From the NCBI RefSeq assembly GCF_900461105.1, contig NZ_UFWZ01000001.1:620001-684000 (forward strand): a stretch of 64,000 nucleotides of DNA, read 5' to 3'. Both the position numbers and the translations under genes were made by a program. The stretch's first letter is position 1; the number at the start of each line of letters is the position of its first letter. Of this stretch, positions 45,667-55,490 are shown piece after piece. The notes beneath the pieces were generated by a model, which saw only the letters and a program-made list of their open reading frames with translations, made no database searches and was not told the origin of the DNA. This DNA is from Clostridium putrefaciens (GTDB taxonomy: Bacteria > Bacillota > Clostridia > Clostridiales > Clostridiaceae).

Positions 45667-46143
45667 ATGAAGGAAATAGTTCTTTGTGGAGGATGTTTTT
45701 GGGGTATAGAGGCATACATGTTAAAAGTAAAGGGTGTAATAGAAACAAAGGTTGGATATGCAAACGGAGATAGAGTAAATCCAACTTATGAAGAAGTTTG
45801 TACAAAGATTACAGGTCATGCAGAGGCTTGTCTAGTAAAGTATGATGAAAGTATTATAACATTAGAAGAACTTTTAAACAGATTCTGGTCTATAATAGAT
45901 CCAACTATAAGGGATAGACAAGGAAATGATAAAGGAACACAATATAGAACTGGAATATATTATTTAGATGAGAAAGACTTAGACACAATACTAAAAACTA
46001 AAGACAAACAACAAGAAAAGTATGAGGCGGATATAGTTACTCAAATAGAACCTCTTAAATGCTTTTATGATGCAGAAGAGTATCATCAAAAGTATTTAAA
46101 AAAAAACCCAGGTGGATATTGTCACATAAATTTAGATTTTTAA
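45667..46143 (+). CDS. msrA: Peptide methionine-S-sulfoxide reductase A
   Basis: 158 residues. It repairs methionine-S-sulfoxide in proteins. The active-site GCFWG holds the catalytic Cys near residue 10, and the body shows GYANG, the YRTGIYY segment and [16 protein letters not shown]. It has an ordinary Cys rather than Sec. It is 23 nt downstream of the SNF2 gene with an AGGAGGA site, probably the same transcript; terminator right after. Confidence 0.96.
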   Translation: MKEIVLCGGCFWGIEAYMLKVKGVIETKVGYANGDRVNPTYEEVCTKITGHAEACLVKYDESIITLEELLNRFWSIIDPTIRDRQGNDKGTQYRTGIYYLDEKDLDTILKTKDKQQEKYEADIVTQIEPLKCFYDAEEYHQKYLKKNPGGYCHINLDF

Positions 46144-46511
46144 CTATATAAAAAACAGCTGATCTTTAAATAAGGTTAGCTGTTTTTTTTAACTCTTTAT
46201 TTTAAACTATATAATGAATAGCTAAAGGTGGCAATGATACAATCATTAGTTAAAAGTAATTGGAAATTACATAAGGGTTATATGTCATGGGAAAGTTTTA
46301 ATCGAAAAGTTTTAATAGGAAAAAAGAAAAATAATATAACTGTTTATACAATGTGACAAAATGTGATAAAATACAACAAAGGTATTATATAAAGTAGCCT
46401 AATCACTACCGAAATTATATATAAGTTAAATTAAATTGAAAGAAAGATTAATAAAATATACAAAAGATGGTTAGGCGATGGTGCTAAATAAATATTATTG
46501 GAGGAGATACT
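46144..46511. other. Intergenic region upstream of first twin chemoreceptor
   Basis: 368 nt with the msrA terminator and promoter region. TAAA, 14 nt, then ACCGAAAT (about 46391-46416) resembles the motility sigma factor (sigma-D) pattern TAAA-N15-GCCGATAT at most positions. The repeat-like ATGTGACAAAATGTGATAAAATAC near 46353 recurs in similar form before the next chemoreceptor (near 48388). Confidence 0.45.
46152..46191 (+). terminator. Intrinsic terminator after msrA
   Basis: AACAGCTGATC... pairs with ...GGTTAGCTGTT, followed by TTTTTT. Confidence 0.88.
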
Positions 46512-48230
46512 ATGTTAAATAATTTAAAAGTAAGAGTAAAGATACTTTTATTGTCTATGTCAATGATCCTATTATGTTGTATTATTGGGAGTGTGGGGTA
46601 TTATTATATATCTAAAGCTAACAAAGATATGGAAACATTATATTCTGAGAACTTAATGTCCGTTGAATATATAAATGATAATAGAAATCAATCAAGGGTT
46701 ATAGAAGCGGATATGTATTCTATTATATTACATCAGGGAGATGAGAATATACAAAATGAAAAGATGAAGGATATAGAAAAGAGGACTAAAACATTTGAAG
46801 AAAACTGGATGAATTATAAAAAAAGTGATTTAGATTTATTTGAAATAGATATAGTAGGTAGAGTTGAAAGTACCCTTAAAACATACGAAAAGGTAAGAAG
46901 TCATGTTATAAAACTTGCATTAGAAGGTAAAAGTGATGAGGCATTAAAAAAGTATCATGAAGTAGAACCTATAGCAAATGAGTTCCAAGATAAGTTAAAT
47001 GAACTTGCATCTTATAATAGTAAGGTAGCTAAAGAAATTAACCAACAAAATGACAATGAATTCCAAAGTTCTATTAGGATACTGCAAATAGTTATGGTGA
47101 TTAGTGTAATTAGTTCTATTGTACTTACTGTAATTATTTCTAACTCTATTACAAAACCACTAGAGGTAAGCGTAGAATACTTAGATAAAGTAGCAACAGG
47201 TGACTTTTCTACAGAACTTCCTGAAATATTTAATAAAAGGCAAGATGAAATTGGTACTATGGGAAAATCTATGGGTACTATGAGAGAGTCTTTAAAGAAC
47301 TTGATGATAGTTTTAAAGGTACAGTCTGATGGTATAGAGGCTATAGTTAATAGTACATTAAAAAATATAAATGATCTTAATACTAATATTGAAGAGGTTT
47401 CAGCAACTACAGAAGAACTTTCAGCTGGAATGGAAGAAACCGCAGCATCTTCTGAAGAGATGAATGCATCTTCATTAGAAATACAAAGAGCAGTTCAATC
47501 TATAGCAGCTAGAGCGCAAGATGGTGCAGTTTCAGCTGGAAAGATAAATAAAAGAGCAGTTGATATAAAAAATGAAGTTATATCATCACAACAAAAGGTA
47601 TTAAAGATATTTGAAGATAATAAAGAAACCTTAGAAAAGGCTATAGAAAATTCAACGGTTGTAAAGCAAATAAATGTATTATCAGAATCAATTATGCAAA
47701 TAACCTCTCAAACTAACCTTCTAGCTTTAAATGCGGCTATAGAAGCTGCAAGGGCAGGTGAGGCAGGAAAAGGATTCTCTGTAGTTGCAGAAGAAATAAG
47801 GAAACTTGCAGAACAATCAAAAGATACAGTAATTGAAATACAAAGTATAACAGGGAAGGTTACGAAGTCGGTAAATGAGTTAGCGGATAGTTCTAATGAA
47901 TTACTTCAGTTTGTTTCTGTAGATGTTCAAAATGATTATAAATATATGTTAAATGTAGCAGAACTGTATAGTGAAGACGCTAATTTAATAGATGAGTTAG
48001 TAACAGAATTCAGTTCAACATCTGAAGAGCTATTAGCATCTACAGAGGAAATTATAAAAACTATAGAGCAAGTATCTCAAGCTTCTGGTGAAGGTGCAGA
48101 AGGTACAGGAAACATTGCTGAAAGAGTAATGGATATAACTCAAAAATCCTTAGATATAACAGAGGAATCAGAAAAGTCAAAAAAAGTTGCAGATAAGCTA
48201 AAAATAGAAGTAAATAAATTTAAAATTTAA
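46512..48230 (+). CDS. Methyl-accepting chemotaxis protein, four-helix-bundle sensor (twin 1)
   Basis: 572 residues. Membrane span at about 11-31, four-helix-bundle sensor domain (about 35-188), second span (about 190-210), HAMP (about 212-265), then a coiled signalling domain with the tip [39 protein letters not shown]. It is unusual in a run [27 protein letters not shown]-type glutamate/serine-rich coil shared exactly with its twin. Strong GGAGGAG site. Signal unknown. The twin gene follows after 296 nt. Confidence 0.95.
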   Translation: MLNNLKVRVKILLLSMSMILLCCIIGSVGYYYISKANKDMETLYSENLMSVEYINDNRNQSRVIEADMYSIILHQGDENIQNEKMKDIEKRTKTFEENWMNYKKSDLDLFEIDIVGRVESTLKTYEKVRSHVIKLALEGKSDEALKKYHEVEPIANEFQDKLNELASYNSKVAKEINQQNDNEFQSSIRILQIVMVISVISSIVLTVIISNSITKPLEVSVEYLDKVATGDFSTELPEIFNKRQDEIGTMGKSMGTMRESLKNLMIVLKVQSDGIEAIVNSTLKNINDLNTNIEEVSATTEELSAGMEETAASSEEMNASSLEIQRAVQSIAARAQDGAVSAGKINKRAVDIKNEVISSQQKVLKIFEDNKETLEKAIENSTVVKQINVLSESIMQITSQTNLLALNAAIEAARAGEAGKGFSVVAEEIRKLAEQSKDTVIEIQSITGKVTKSVNELADSSNELLQFVSVDVQNDYKYMLNVAELYSEDANLIDELVTEFSSTSEELLASTEEIIKTIEQVSQASGEGAEGTGNIAERVMDITQKSLDITEESEKSKKVADKLKIEVNKFKI

Positions 48231-48526
48231 ATAAATCTATTTAAAATAAATAAATTAATTTTAAAAGAGTCTATATCAATTAAAGGATATGGACTCTTTT
48301 GATTTTGAATAAACACATAGGTAATAAGTTAAATAAAAATAATAGCTACTTTTTATTTACTAAAAGTAATGTAACACAATTCTTTACATCATATGACATA
48401 ACATGATAAAATGTAACAGGCTAAAATCATAATATACAAATAAACCTAAAGTTTAGATAAAATTTAAAAGGTTATGGGGTAATGGTTTATTGTATAGTAT
48501 AAATAATCACTATTGAGGAGGACAAA
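48231..48526. other. Intergenic region between twin chemoreceptors
   Basis: 296 nt: terminator (48264-48301), then A+T-rich promoter sequence with ATGACATAACATGATAAAATGTAAC near 48390, resembling the region before twin 1. The similarity suggests that upstream sequences were duplicated with the gene. Confidence 0.5.
48264..48301 (+). terminator. Intrinsic terminator after twin 1 chemoreceptor
   Basis: AAAGAGTC..TATC pairs with GATA..GACTCTTT, then TTGATTTTG. Confidence 0.8.
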
Positions 48527-50245
48527 ATGTTTAATAATTTAAAGGTAAGAGATAAGATATTTTTATTATCTACATTAATGACTATATTGTGTTGTATTAT
48601 TGGATTTGCGGGGTACATATATATATCAAAGTCAAACAAGAATATGACATCACTATATTCTGAGAACTTAATTCCAATACAATATATAAATGAAAATAGG
48701 ACCCAAGCAAGAGCTATGGAAGCGGATATATATTACATAATGTTACGTACAGATGATAAAGAAGTACAAAATAAAAATATAAAAGACTTAGAAAGGAGAA
48801 CTAAAAAGTTTCATGAAACTTGGGCAAAATATAAAGACCATGATATGGATGAATTTGAAAAACAAAGAGTTGCTAGTATCGAAAGTAGGTTTCAAAAATA
48901 TTCAAGTGGAACAGATCAAGCAATAAAGCTAGCGCTAGATGGTAATACTGCGGAAGCGTTAGTAAAATACTATGAGGTTGAAGAAATAGGAGAAAAATTC
49001 CAAGAGGAATCTATAGAACTGGCAACATACAGTTCTGATAGCGCTAAAGATATTAATGATAGAAATAAAGAAAACTTTAAAAGGGTTGTAACTTTGTTTC
49101 AAATTATGATGGTAGTTACTATAGCTATTGAAATTATACTTTCTTTAACTATTTCTAAATCTATTGTAAAACCTTTGGAAATAAGTGTAGAATACTTAAA
49201 TACAATATCTAGAGGAGACTTAACGTTAGAAGTTCCTGAAATCTTTAATAAAAGAAAAGATGAAATTGGTATTATGGGTAAATCTATGGTATTGATGAAA
49301 GAATCGTTAACAGAACTAATAAGATCTTTAAAGATAGAGTCAAGTAATATAGAGTCTATAGTTAATAGTACATTACAAAATGTAAGTGATCTTAATGCTA
49401 ATATAGAAGAAGTTTCAGCAACAACAGAAGAACTTTCAGCTGGAATGGAAGAAACAGCAGCATCTTCAGAAGAGATGAATGCATCTTCAGAAGAAATAGA
49501 AAGGGCTGTACAATCTATTGCAAATAGAGCTCAAGATGGAGCGGTTTCTGCTGCAAGAATAAGTAAAAGGGCAATTGATATAAAAAGTGAAGTTATAGAA
49601 TCACAACAAAAGATGTCAGTTATATTTTCAAATAATAAAGAGTCATTAGAAAAGGCTATAGAAAATTCAAAAGTAGTTAAGCAAATAAATATATTATCTG
49701 AGTCAATTATGCAAATAACTTCTCAAACTAATCTTTTAGCCTTGAATGCGGCTATAGAAGCTGCTAGAGCAGGAGAATCAGGAAGAGGGTTTTCAGTAGT
49801 TGCAGAAGAAATAAGAAAGCTTGCAGAACAATCAAAAGACACCGTAATTGAAATACAAAATGTGACAGGAAAGGTTACTAAATCAGTGAATGATTTGTCG
49901 GATAGTTCTAATGAGTTACTTAAGTTTATGTCTGTAGATGTTGGAAATGATTACGATAATATGGCAAGTGTGGCACAGATGTATAGTGAAGACGCTAATT
50001 TAATTGATGAACTAGTAACAGATTTCAGTTTAACATCACAGGAGTTATTAGCTTCTACCGAGGAAATTATAAAAACTATAGAGCAAGTAGCACAAGCTTC
50101 TAATGAAGGGGCAGAAGGTACAGGAACCATTGCTGAAAAGACAATATACATAACACAAAGGTCTTTAGAGATAACAAAGGAAACAGAGAAATCAAAAGAA
50201 GTTGCTAATAAACTTAAAATAGAAGTAGATAAGTTTAAAATATAA
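48527..50245 (+). CDS. Methyl-accepting chemotaxis protein, four-helix-bundle sensor (twin 2)
   Basis: 572 residues, identical in length to the upstream twin and similar throughout. The signalling half is close to identical ([39 protein letters not shown]), while the sensor half (about 35-188) has diverged, with the same architecture (TM, 4HB, TM, HAMP, signalling). This is the pattern of a tandem duplication followed by sensor divergence, so the two may detect related but different signals. GAGGAGG site; hairpin terminator at the end. Confidence 0.95.
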   Translation: MFNNLKVRDKIFLLSTLMTILCCIIGFAGYIYISKSNKNMTSLYSENLIPIQYINENRTQARAMEADIYYIMLRTDDKEVQNKNIKDLERRTKKFHETWAKYKDHDMDEFEKQRVASIESRFQKYSSGTDQAIKLALDGNTAEALVKYYEVEEIGEKFQEESIELATYSSDSAKDINDRNKENFKRVVTLFQIMMVVTIAIEIILSLTISKSIVKPLEISVEYLNTISRGDLTLEVPEIFNKRKDEIGIMGKSMVLMKESLTELIRSLKIESSNIESIVNSTLQNVSDLNANIEEVSATTEELSAGMEETAASSEEMNASSEEIERAVQSIANRAQDGAVSAARISKRAIDIKSEVIESQQKMSVIFSNNKESLEKAIENSKVVKQINILSESIMQITSQTNLLALNAAIEAARAGESGRGFSVVAEEIRKLAEQSKDTVIEIQNVTGKVTKSVNDLSDSSNELLKFMSVDVGNDYDNMASVAQMYSEDANLIDELVTDFSLTSQELLASTEEIIKTIEQVAQASNEGAEGTGTIAEKTIYITQRSLEITKETEKSKEVANKLKIEVDKFKI

Positions 50246-50274
50246 AAAAGCTATTTTAAGTAAATTGGTTAAAA

Positions 50275-50310
50275 AAAGGGGATATATCAGTTAAATGATA
50301 TATCCTCTTT
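50275..50310 (+). terminator. Intrinsic terminator after twin 2 chemoreceptor
   Basis: AAAGGGGATATATCA (50275-50289) pairs with TGATATATCCTCTTT (50296-50310), one G-T pair. Confidence 0.8.
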
Positions 50311-50458
50311 AATTTATAAAAATAAAATGGATAATAAATTAAATAAAATAGTTGCCCACTTTTACTTGACTCAAACCAATAATTACATAAAGGTAGATAC
50401 AAAAATAACGGAAGTGTATAATATACATATAAGGAAAGTATTATATAGGGGTGATGCT

Positions 50459-50992
50459 GTGGAATTTAAAAGTAGTATTATAGTTATAACGTTAGTAGTT
50501 TTTATATTTATACTATTAAATCTAGGTAAAAAGCTAGTGTATCATATAAGATTTAAAGGTTATAAAATTAAATATGTAAGCAGTAGACTTAAAATAGGCC
50601 GAAGGTGGATTATATATATGGGTATTATGTTTATGATAGATATATATAGTTATATGAAACTTTATAAGGCTGGATATAGAACATTTAATTTTTACCCTGA
50701 TATGATTTACGAAATACTTATTCTAGTAATATTTTTCATAGAAATACTTATTTTCTTAGTTATTAACAGTAGTATAATGATGTTAAATAAAAAGTTTATT
50801 TATATTGGTTATGAAAATATGAAATTTAGTGAAATTAACTATGTTAAAGTCTATGAGCAAAAGTCAATTATTAGAGGAAGACTAGTTGAAATATCTGTTA
50901 AAGGGAAAATCGAAAACAAATTTTATATTAGAGAAAAAAACTTATACAAGCTAGAGGAAATTTTTAGAGATAAGTGTAGGGTAATATTATAA
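50459..50992 (+). CDS. Small membrane protein of unknown function
   Basis: 177 residues from GTG 50459, after GGGGTGAT; the in-frame codons back to ATG 50327 lack a site and translate as an ordinary non-conserved stretch. About three to four membrane spans (residues about 5-22, 50-70, 85-112), then a cytoplasmic beta-rich tail (about 117-177: YENMKFSEINYVKVYEQKSIIRGRLVEISVKGK) resembling a PH-like domain of the bPH2 type. Not recognised as a named family. Terminator follows. Confidence 0.7.
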   Translation: MEFKSSIIVITLVVFIFILLNLGKKLVYHIRFKGYKIKYVSSRLKIGRRWIIYMGIMFMIDIYSYMKLYKAGYRTFNFYPDMIYEILILVIFFIEILIFLVINSSIMMLNKKFIYIGYENMKFSEINYVKVYEQKSIIRGRLVEISVKGKIENKFYIREKNLYKLEEIFRDKCRVIL

Positions 50993-51015
50993 ATATATAG
51001 ATAAAAGATTTTAAT

Positions 51016-51068
51016 CATAAATATAACCTTTTAGTATGTAGCATAATAAGGTTATATTTATGGTTTTT
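51016..51068 (+). terminator. Intrinsic terminator
   Basis: ATAAATATAACCTT (51017-51030) pairs perfectly with AAGGTTATATTTAT (51048-51061), then GGTTTTTT. Confidence 0.9.
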
Positions 51069-51207
51069 TGGTATATAAAAGATACAGTTTTCACTATTAT
51101 CAAATAAGATTAAAGTAAACTGGCTTATGAGAATTCCAAATGTAAAAGAAAATAGAGTATAATAAAGGCAAGAGGGCTAATTATAAGTTAGTAAAAGGAG
51201 GATAAAA

Positions 51208-53211
51208 ATGAGAAAGTTAAACTTAGATGAATTTACTAAATATAAGTTTTTATCAAATGTTGATTTATCGTCTAATGGGAAATTTGCTTGCTTTGTTATG
51301 CATGAATCAAATGTCGAGGATAATAAGTATTCATCTAATCTATGGTTATATAATGAGGGAAGTGGTGAGTATAGGAAACTCACTTCATTTGATAAAGAAT
51401 CCAATTTTATATGGTTAGAAGATGGAGAAAATATATTATTTTCAAGTGTTAGAGATGACAAGGATAAGAAAAGGTTAAAAGATGGTGGGGCTTTTACTCA
51501 ATTTTATAAGATAAATATTCATGGAGGAGAGGCTGAAAAGTTATTTAGAGTACCTCTAAGAGTAGGAAGCATTAAAGAAGTTAGGGAAGATAAATTTATA
51601 TTTACAGCAGAATATAATCCAATGGAATTTAATTTAGATGGATTAAGTGATGAAGAAAAGTCAAAGGAATTAAAGAAAAGAAAAGAAGAAAAGGACTATC
51701 AGGTAATAGATGAAATTCCATTTTGGAGTAATGGTAGTGGATTTACTAACAAAAAGAGGGACAGGCTATATATTTATGATATAGGAAGTAATAAATGTAA
51801 GGCAATAACTGAGGAGATAAGTACTGTTGGAAGTTTTAATTTAAATGAAGATAAATCAAAGGTAGTATTTGTTGCAAATGATTTTAAAGATATGTTATCA
51901 ATGATAGATAATGTTTATACCTATGATATTGAAAGCGAAAATATAGATAAGTTAACAAAAGACGAAAAGTTTTCTTATTCTTATGTAAACTTTATGAAGG
52001 ACGATACTATTATTTTAATGGGAAGTGACATGGAAAGGTACGGTATAAATGAAAATGCTAAGTTTTATAAAATCAATACTGAGACTAAAAAGTGTATTTG
52101 TATAACACCTGACTTCGAAACTAGCACATGGAATTCTGTAGGTTCTGATGCTAGGTATGGAGGAGGAGCGGGATTTAAAAAATATAAAGATCATTTATAC
52201 TTTATAACAACAGAAAGGTACAGTTCTCATTTAAATATAATAGATTTAGAAGGAAACATAGAAAAGATCATAGAAACTAATGGTTCTGTAGATAGTTATG
52301 CAGTAAATGGAGAAGAAATACTATTTATTGGATTAAGAGATTTAAAGCTTCAAGAACTATATAGTTTAAGAGATAAAAAAGAAGTACAATTAACTGATTT
52401 TAATGAATGGGTTAATAAAGAAATAAGCCTTTCTAAAATTGAAAAGTTAGAAGTAGAAACAGAAGATGGAGTTATAATAGATGGATGGGTACTAAAGCCT
52501 GCAGATTTTGATGAAAAGAAAATATATCCTGCTATACTTGATATTCATGGAGGGCCTAAAACTGTTTATGGTGAAGTGTTCTACCATGAGATGCAATACT
52601 TTGCGAGTGAAGGATATTTTGTATTCTTCTGTAATCCAAGAGGAAGCGATGGAAAAGGAAATGAATTTTCAGATATAAGAGGGAAGTATGGTAGTATTGA
52701 TTATGATGACTTAATGAAGTTTACTGATGAAGTTTTAAATAAATATGAAAACATAGATAAGGATAGAGTTGGCGTAACTGGTGGGTCCTATGGCGGATTT
52801 ATGACTAACTGGATAATAGGTCATACAGATAGATTTAAAGCAGCGGCCTCTCAAAGAAGTATATCTAACTGGATATCAAAATTTGGTACTACAGATATAG
52901 GATATTACTTTGTAGATGACCAGCAAAGTGGTACACCTTGGAATAATGCTGATAAGTTATGGTGGCATTCCCCTCTTAAATATGCAGATAAAGTTAAGAC
53001 ACCAACATTATTTATTCATTCTGATGAGGATTATAGATGTTGGATGGCTGAGGCACTTCAGATGTTTAGTGCACTTAAATATCATGGGGTAGATTCAAGG
53101 ATGTGCTTATTTAAAGGAGAAAATCATGAATTAAGCAGAAGTGGAAAGCCAGCCCACAGGATGAGAAGGCTTAAGGAAATAATAAATTGGTTTGATCATT
53201 ATTTAAAGTAA
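51208..53211 (+). CDS. S9 family serine peptidase (acylaminoacyl/prolyl oligopeptidase type)
   Basis: 667 residues without signal peptide, so cytoplasmic. An N-terminal beta-propeller (about 1-390) covers a C-terminal alpha/beta hydrolase domain (about 400-667) with nucleophile motif GGSYGG (catalytic Ser), Asp in IHSDEDYR and His in GENHELS. DIHGGPKTVYGEVF supplies the oxyanion region. It trims short peptides, fitting an organism that ferments amino acids. AAGGAGGA site; single gene. Confidence 0.95.
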   Translation: MRKLNLDEFTKYKFLSNVDLSSNGKFACFVMHESNVEDNKYSSNLWLYNEGSGEYRKLTSFDKESNFIWLEDGENILFSSVRDDKDKKRLKDGGAFTQFYKINIHGGEAEKLFRVPLRVGSIKEVREDKFIFTAEYNPMEFNLDGLSDEEKSKELKKRKEEKDYQVIDEIPFWSNGSGFTNKKRDRLYIYDIGSNKCKAITEEISTVGSFNLNEDKSKVVFVANDFKDMLSMIDNVYTYDIESENIDKLTKDEKFSYSYVNFMKDDTIILMGSDMERYGINENAKFYKINTETKKCICITPDFETSTWNSVGSDARYGGGAGFKKYKDHLYFITTERYSSHLNIIDLEGNIEKIIETNGSVDSYAVNGEEILFIGLRDLKLQELYSLRDKKEVQLTDFNEWVNKEISLSKIEKLEVETEDGVIIDGWVLKPADFDEKKIYPAILDIHGGPKTVYGEVFYHEMQYFASEGYFVFFCNPRGSDGKGNEFSDIRGKYGSIDYDDLMKFTDEVLNKYENIDKDRVGVTGGSYGGFMTNWIIGHTDRFKAAASQRSISNWISKFGTTDIGYYFVDDQQSGTPWNNADKLWWHSPLKYADKVKTPTLFIHSDEDYRCWMAEALQMFSALKYHGVDSRMCLFKGENHELSRSGKPAHRMRRLKEIINWFDHYLK

Positions 53212-53270
53212 GGGTAACTAATAAAAAGATATGGTATAATATATATAAAATATGTATTTTAGAGGTAATC

Positions 53271-53810
53271 ATGGAGAAGGTATTTTATTATTGTTTTTTT
53301 ATAGGTATAATTTATTCGATTTTATCAGTAATATTAGGAGGAATATTTGATATATTTAATATTGGTGGCAGTATTGATTTGAATTTTGAGTTTCCATTTA
53401 TATCTTTAATGAGACCAGCAGTATTGGCAGTTTTCGCAACAGTATTTGGAGGTATGGGGCTTATAGGTATAAGAAATGGATGGAAATATACTATTTTAAT
53501 TGCCACAGTTCTAGGAATATGTTCAGCGTTTTTTATATGGAGGTTTGTTATAGTTAATTTATTAAAAGCTGAAAATACTAGTTCGGTAAAAAGGAAAGAC
53601 CTTATAGGGTCAGAAGCCTTTGTTATAGAAACTATTTTAGAAGGTAAAGTTGGATCTATAACTTATGTAGCTAATGGAAATAAGTATTCATCTCCAGCTA
53701 GATGCATTAGGGCTACTAAAATACCTGTAGGTGAAAAAGTTATTATAAAAGAAATCAAGGAAAATACATTCTTTGTTATGACCTTTGATGTACAAAATGA
53801 ATCTAAATAA
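53271..53810 (+). CDS. NfeD-like membrane protein partner of flotillin
   Basis: 179 residues. Three membrane spans (about 5-25, 45-65, 72-98) and a C-terminal OB-fold-like domain (about 108-175: GSEAFVIETILEGKVGSITYVANGNKYSSPAR...GEKVIIKEIKENTFFV). This is the short NfeD/YuaF type that is coded directly before flotillin in Bacillus subtilis. The flotillin gene starts 15 nt downstream. Probably acts with flotillin in membrane microdomains. Confidence 0.85.
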   Translation: MEKVFYYCFFIGIIYSILSVILGGIFDIFNIGGSIDLNFEFPFISLMRPAVLAVFATVFGGMGLIGIRNGWKYTILIATVLGICSAFFIWRFVIVNLLKAENTSSVKRKDLIGSEAFVIETILEGKVGSITYVANGNKYSSPARCIRATKIPVGEKVIIKEIKENTFFVMTFDVQNESK

Positions 53811-53825
53811 AAAGGGGGAAGGTTT

Positions 53826-55259
53826 GTGGAAAATTATATACCGCAAATAATGATAGGTGTAATCATACTAATAGTTATTGGAATAATACTTTCAATGTGG
53901 AAGAAGGTTCCTCAAGATAAGGCTATAGTAGTTACAGGACTTAAGAAAAGGGTAATCTCAGGTGGCGGAGGAATAGTAATTCCTATATTAGAAAGAACAG
54001 ATAAAATATCATTAGAAAATATGAAAATTGAAGTTAGAATAGGCAATGCACTTACAGGACAAGGTGTTGGAATTAGCGCAGATGGAGTTTCGGTTATAAA
54101 GGTTAAATCTGATCATGAGTCTGTACTTTCAGCAGTAGAGCAATTTAACACTGGAAATGAAGATAAAACAATAGCTATAATTAAAGACACATCTAAAGAT
54201 GTGCTTGAAGGTAAGCTAAGAGAAATAGTGTCTAAGATGACTATAGAAGAGATTTATAAGGATAGAGAAATGTTCGCAGCTAGAGTCCAAGAAGTTGCTG
54301 CAATAGATTTAGATCAAATGGGACTTGAGATAAAGACCTTTACTATAAGAGATATTTCAGATGAAAACGGATATCTTAAAGCTTTAGGTAAGGGGAGAAT
54401 TGCTGAAGTTAAAAGAGATGCTGAAATAGCTGAAGCAGAAGCTCAAAAAGAAACTAAAATAAGAACATCAGAAGCCTTTAGAGCAGGAGAAGCAGCAAGG
54501 CTTATAGCTGAAACCTCTGTTGCTGAATCTGTAAAAAATAAAGAACTTAAAGTTCAATCTTATAGAAAAGACCAAGAAACTTCTAAAGCTATGGCTGATT
54601 TAGCTTATGAAATAGAAGGAAATAAGGTAAAAAAAGAAGTTACAGAAACAGAAATGATGGTTCAAATAATCAGAAAGCAAAAAGAGATAGAACTTGCAGA
54701 GCAAGAATCATTAAGAAAAGAAAAGGAATTAGAAGCTACCGTAAAGAGGTCATCAGAAGCAGATAAATATCAAGCAATACAAGAAGCGCAGGCAAAATCA
54801 GAAGCCATAAAGCTAGAAGGTCAGGCTAAATCAGAGGCTATGAGGCTAGAAGGTATGGCAAAAGTAGATATTATAAGGGAAACAGGTAAGGCAGAAGCAG
54901 AAGCTATGATGAAAAAAGCAGAGGCATTTAAACAATATAGTGAAGCGGCCGTACTTCAAATGGTAGTAGAAAAGTTACCAGAGTTAGCAAGAGCAATAGC
55001 AGAGCCACTATCTAAAACAGAAAAGATAGTAATAATAGATGGTGGAAAAGGAGAAAATGGTGGGGGAGCTTCAAGGGTAGCAGGTTATGTTACAGATATA
55101 ATGACTAAGGTACCAGAAACAGTAAAGGCTACTACGGGAATAGATCTACTAAGCATTCTTCAAGGCATAGGAAAAAAAGAAGATGCAAAAGAAATTGAAG
55201 AAACTTATAGTAAAGCCATAGAAGCAAATAGTATAAATGAACAGGATATAGAAGGGTAA
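53826..55259 (+). CDS. floT: Flotillin
   Basis: 477 residues from GTG 53826 after AAGGGGGAAGG. An N-terminal membrane anchor (about 7-24), a PHB/SPFH domain (about 28-190) and a long Ala/Glu-rich coiled coil with EAEAQKE and EAQAKSEAIKLEGQAK-type repeats (about 195-400) are the standard flotillin plan. It scaffolds lipid-raft-like domains and affects membrane fluidity and protein assembly. The pair with the NfeD-like gene is conserved in Firmicutes. Terminator at 55266. Confidence 0.95.
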   Translation: MENYIPQIMIGVIILIVIGIILSMWKKVPQDKAIVVTGLKKRVISGGGGIVIPILERTDKISLENMKIEVRIGNALTGQGVGISADGVSVIKVKSDHESVLSAVEQFNTGNEDKTIAIIKDTSKDVLEGKLREIVSKMTIEEIYKDREMFAARVQEVAAIDLDQMGLEIKTFTIRDISDENGYLKALGKGRIAEVKRDAEIAEAEAQKETKIRTSEAFRAGEAARLIAETSVAESVKNKELKVQSYRKDQETSKAMADLAYEIEGNKVKKEVTETEMMVQIIRKQKEIELAEQESLRKEKELEATVKRSSEADKYQAIQEAQAKSEAIKLEGQAKSEAMRLEGMAKVDIIRETGKAEAEAMMKKAEAFKQYSEAAVLQMVVEKLPELARAIAEPLSKTEKIVIIDGGKGENGGGASRVAGYVTDIMTKVPETVKATTGIDLLSILQGIGKKEDAKEIEETYSKAIEANSINEQDIEG

Positions 55260-55265
55260 TTTTAG

Positions 55266-55298
55266 AATAGACCTGTGAAAATCAGGTCTATTTTTTTA
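55266..55298 (+). terminator. Intrinsic terminator after floT
   Basis: AATAGACCTG / CAGGTCTATT stem around a 7-nt loop, followed by TTTTTATT. Confidence 0.92.
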
Positions 55299-55330
55299 TT
55301 AAAAGCTAAGAACTCTATTTTAGAAAAAAT

Positions 55331-55406
55331 GAAGGAGCCTAGCTACCGGCGAAGGAAAGCTAGGCTCCAAGTAATTAGCACTATTCGTACCAACTGCAAT
55401 ATTATA
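55331..55406 (-). ncRNA. Possible small RNA or orphan terminator hairpin
   Basis: GGAGCCTAGCT (55331-55341) pairs perfectly with AGCTAGGCTCC (55355-55365), a GC-rich stem that stands out here. On the minus strand it is followed by TTCATTTTTT, as in a terminator, though no minus-strand gene lies to its right. A TATAAT box on the minus strand (55406-55401) is about 40 nt upstream of it. A short minus-strand RNA is therefore possible; the -35 is poor (TTGCCA with too long a spacer). Confidence 0.35.
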
Positions 55407-55490
55407 ATAACACAAAACTTAATTAATGGCAATGACAAATGATGTATATATGAAATTAATTTCGTATAAAAACAAAGGAGGAATAAGAGT

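Noticed and set aside
50327-50458. N-terminal extension of the small membrane protein to ATG 50327
   Set aside because: It overlaps the region right after a terminator, has no ribosome binding site, and GTG 50459 has a strong one.
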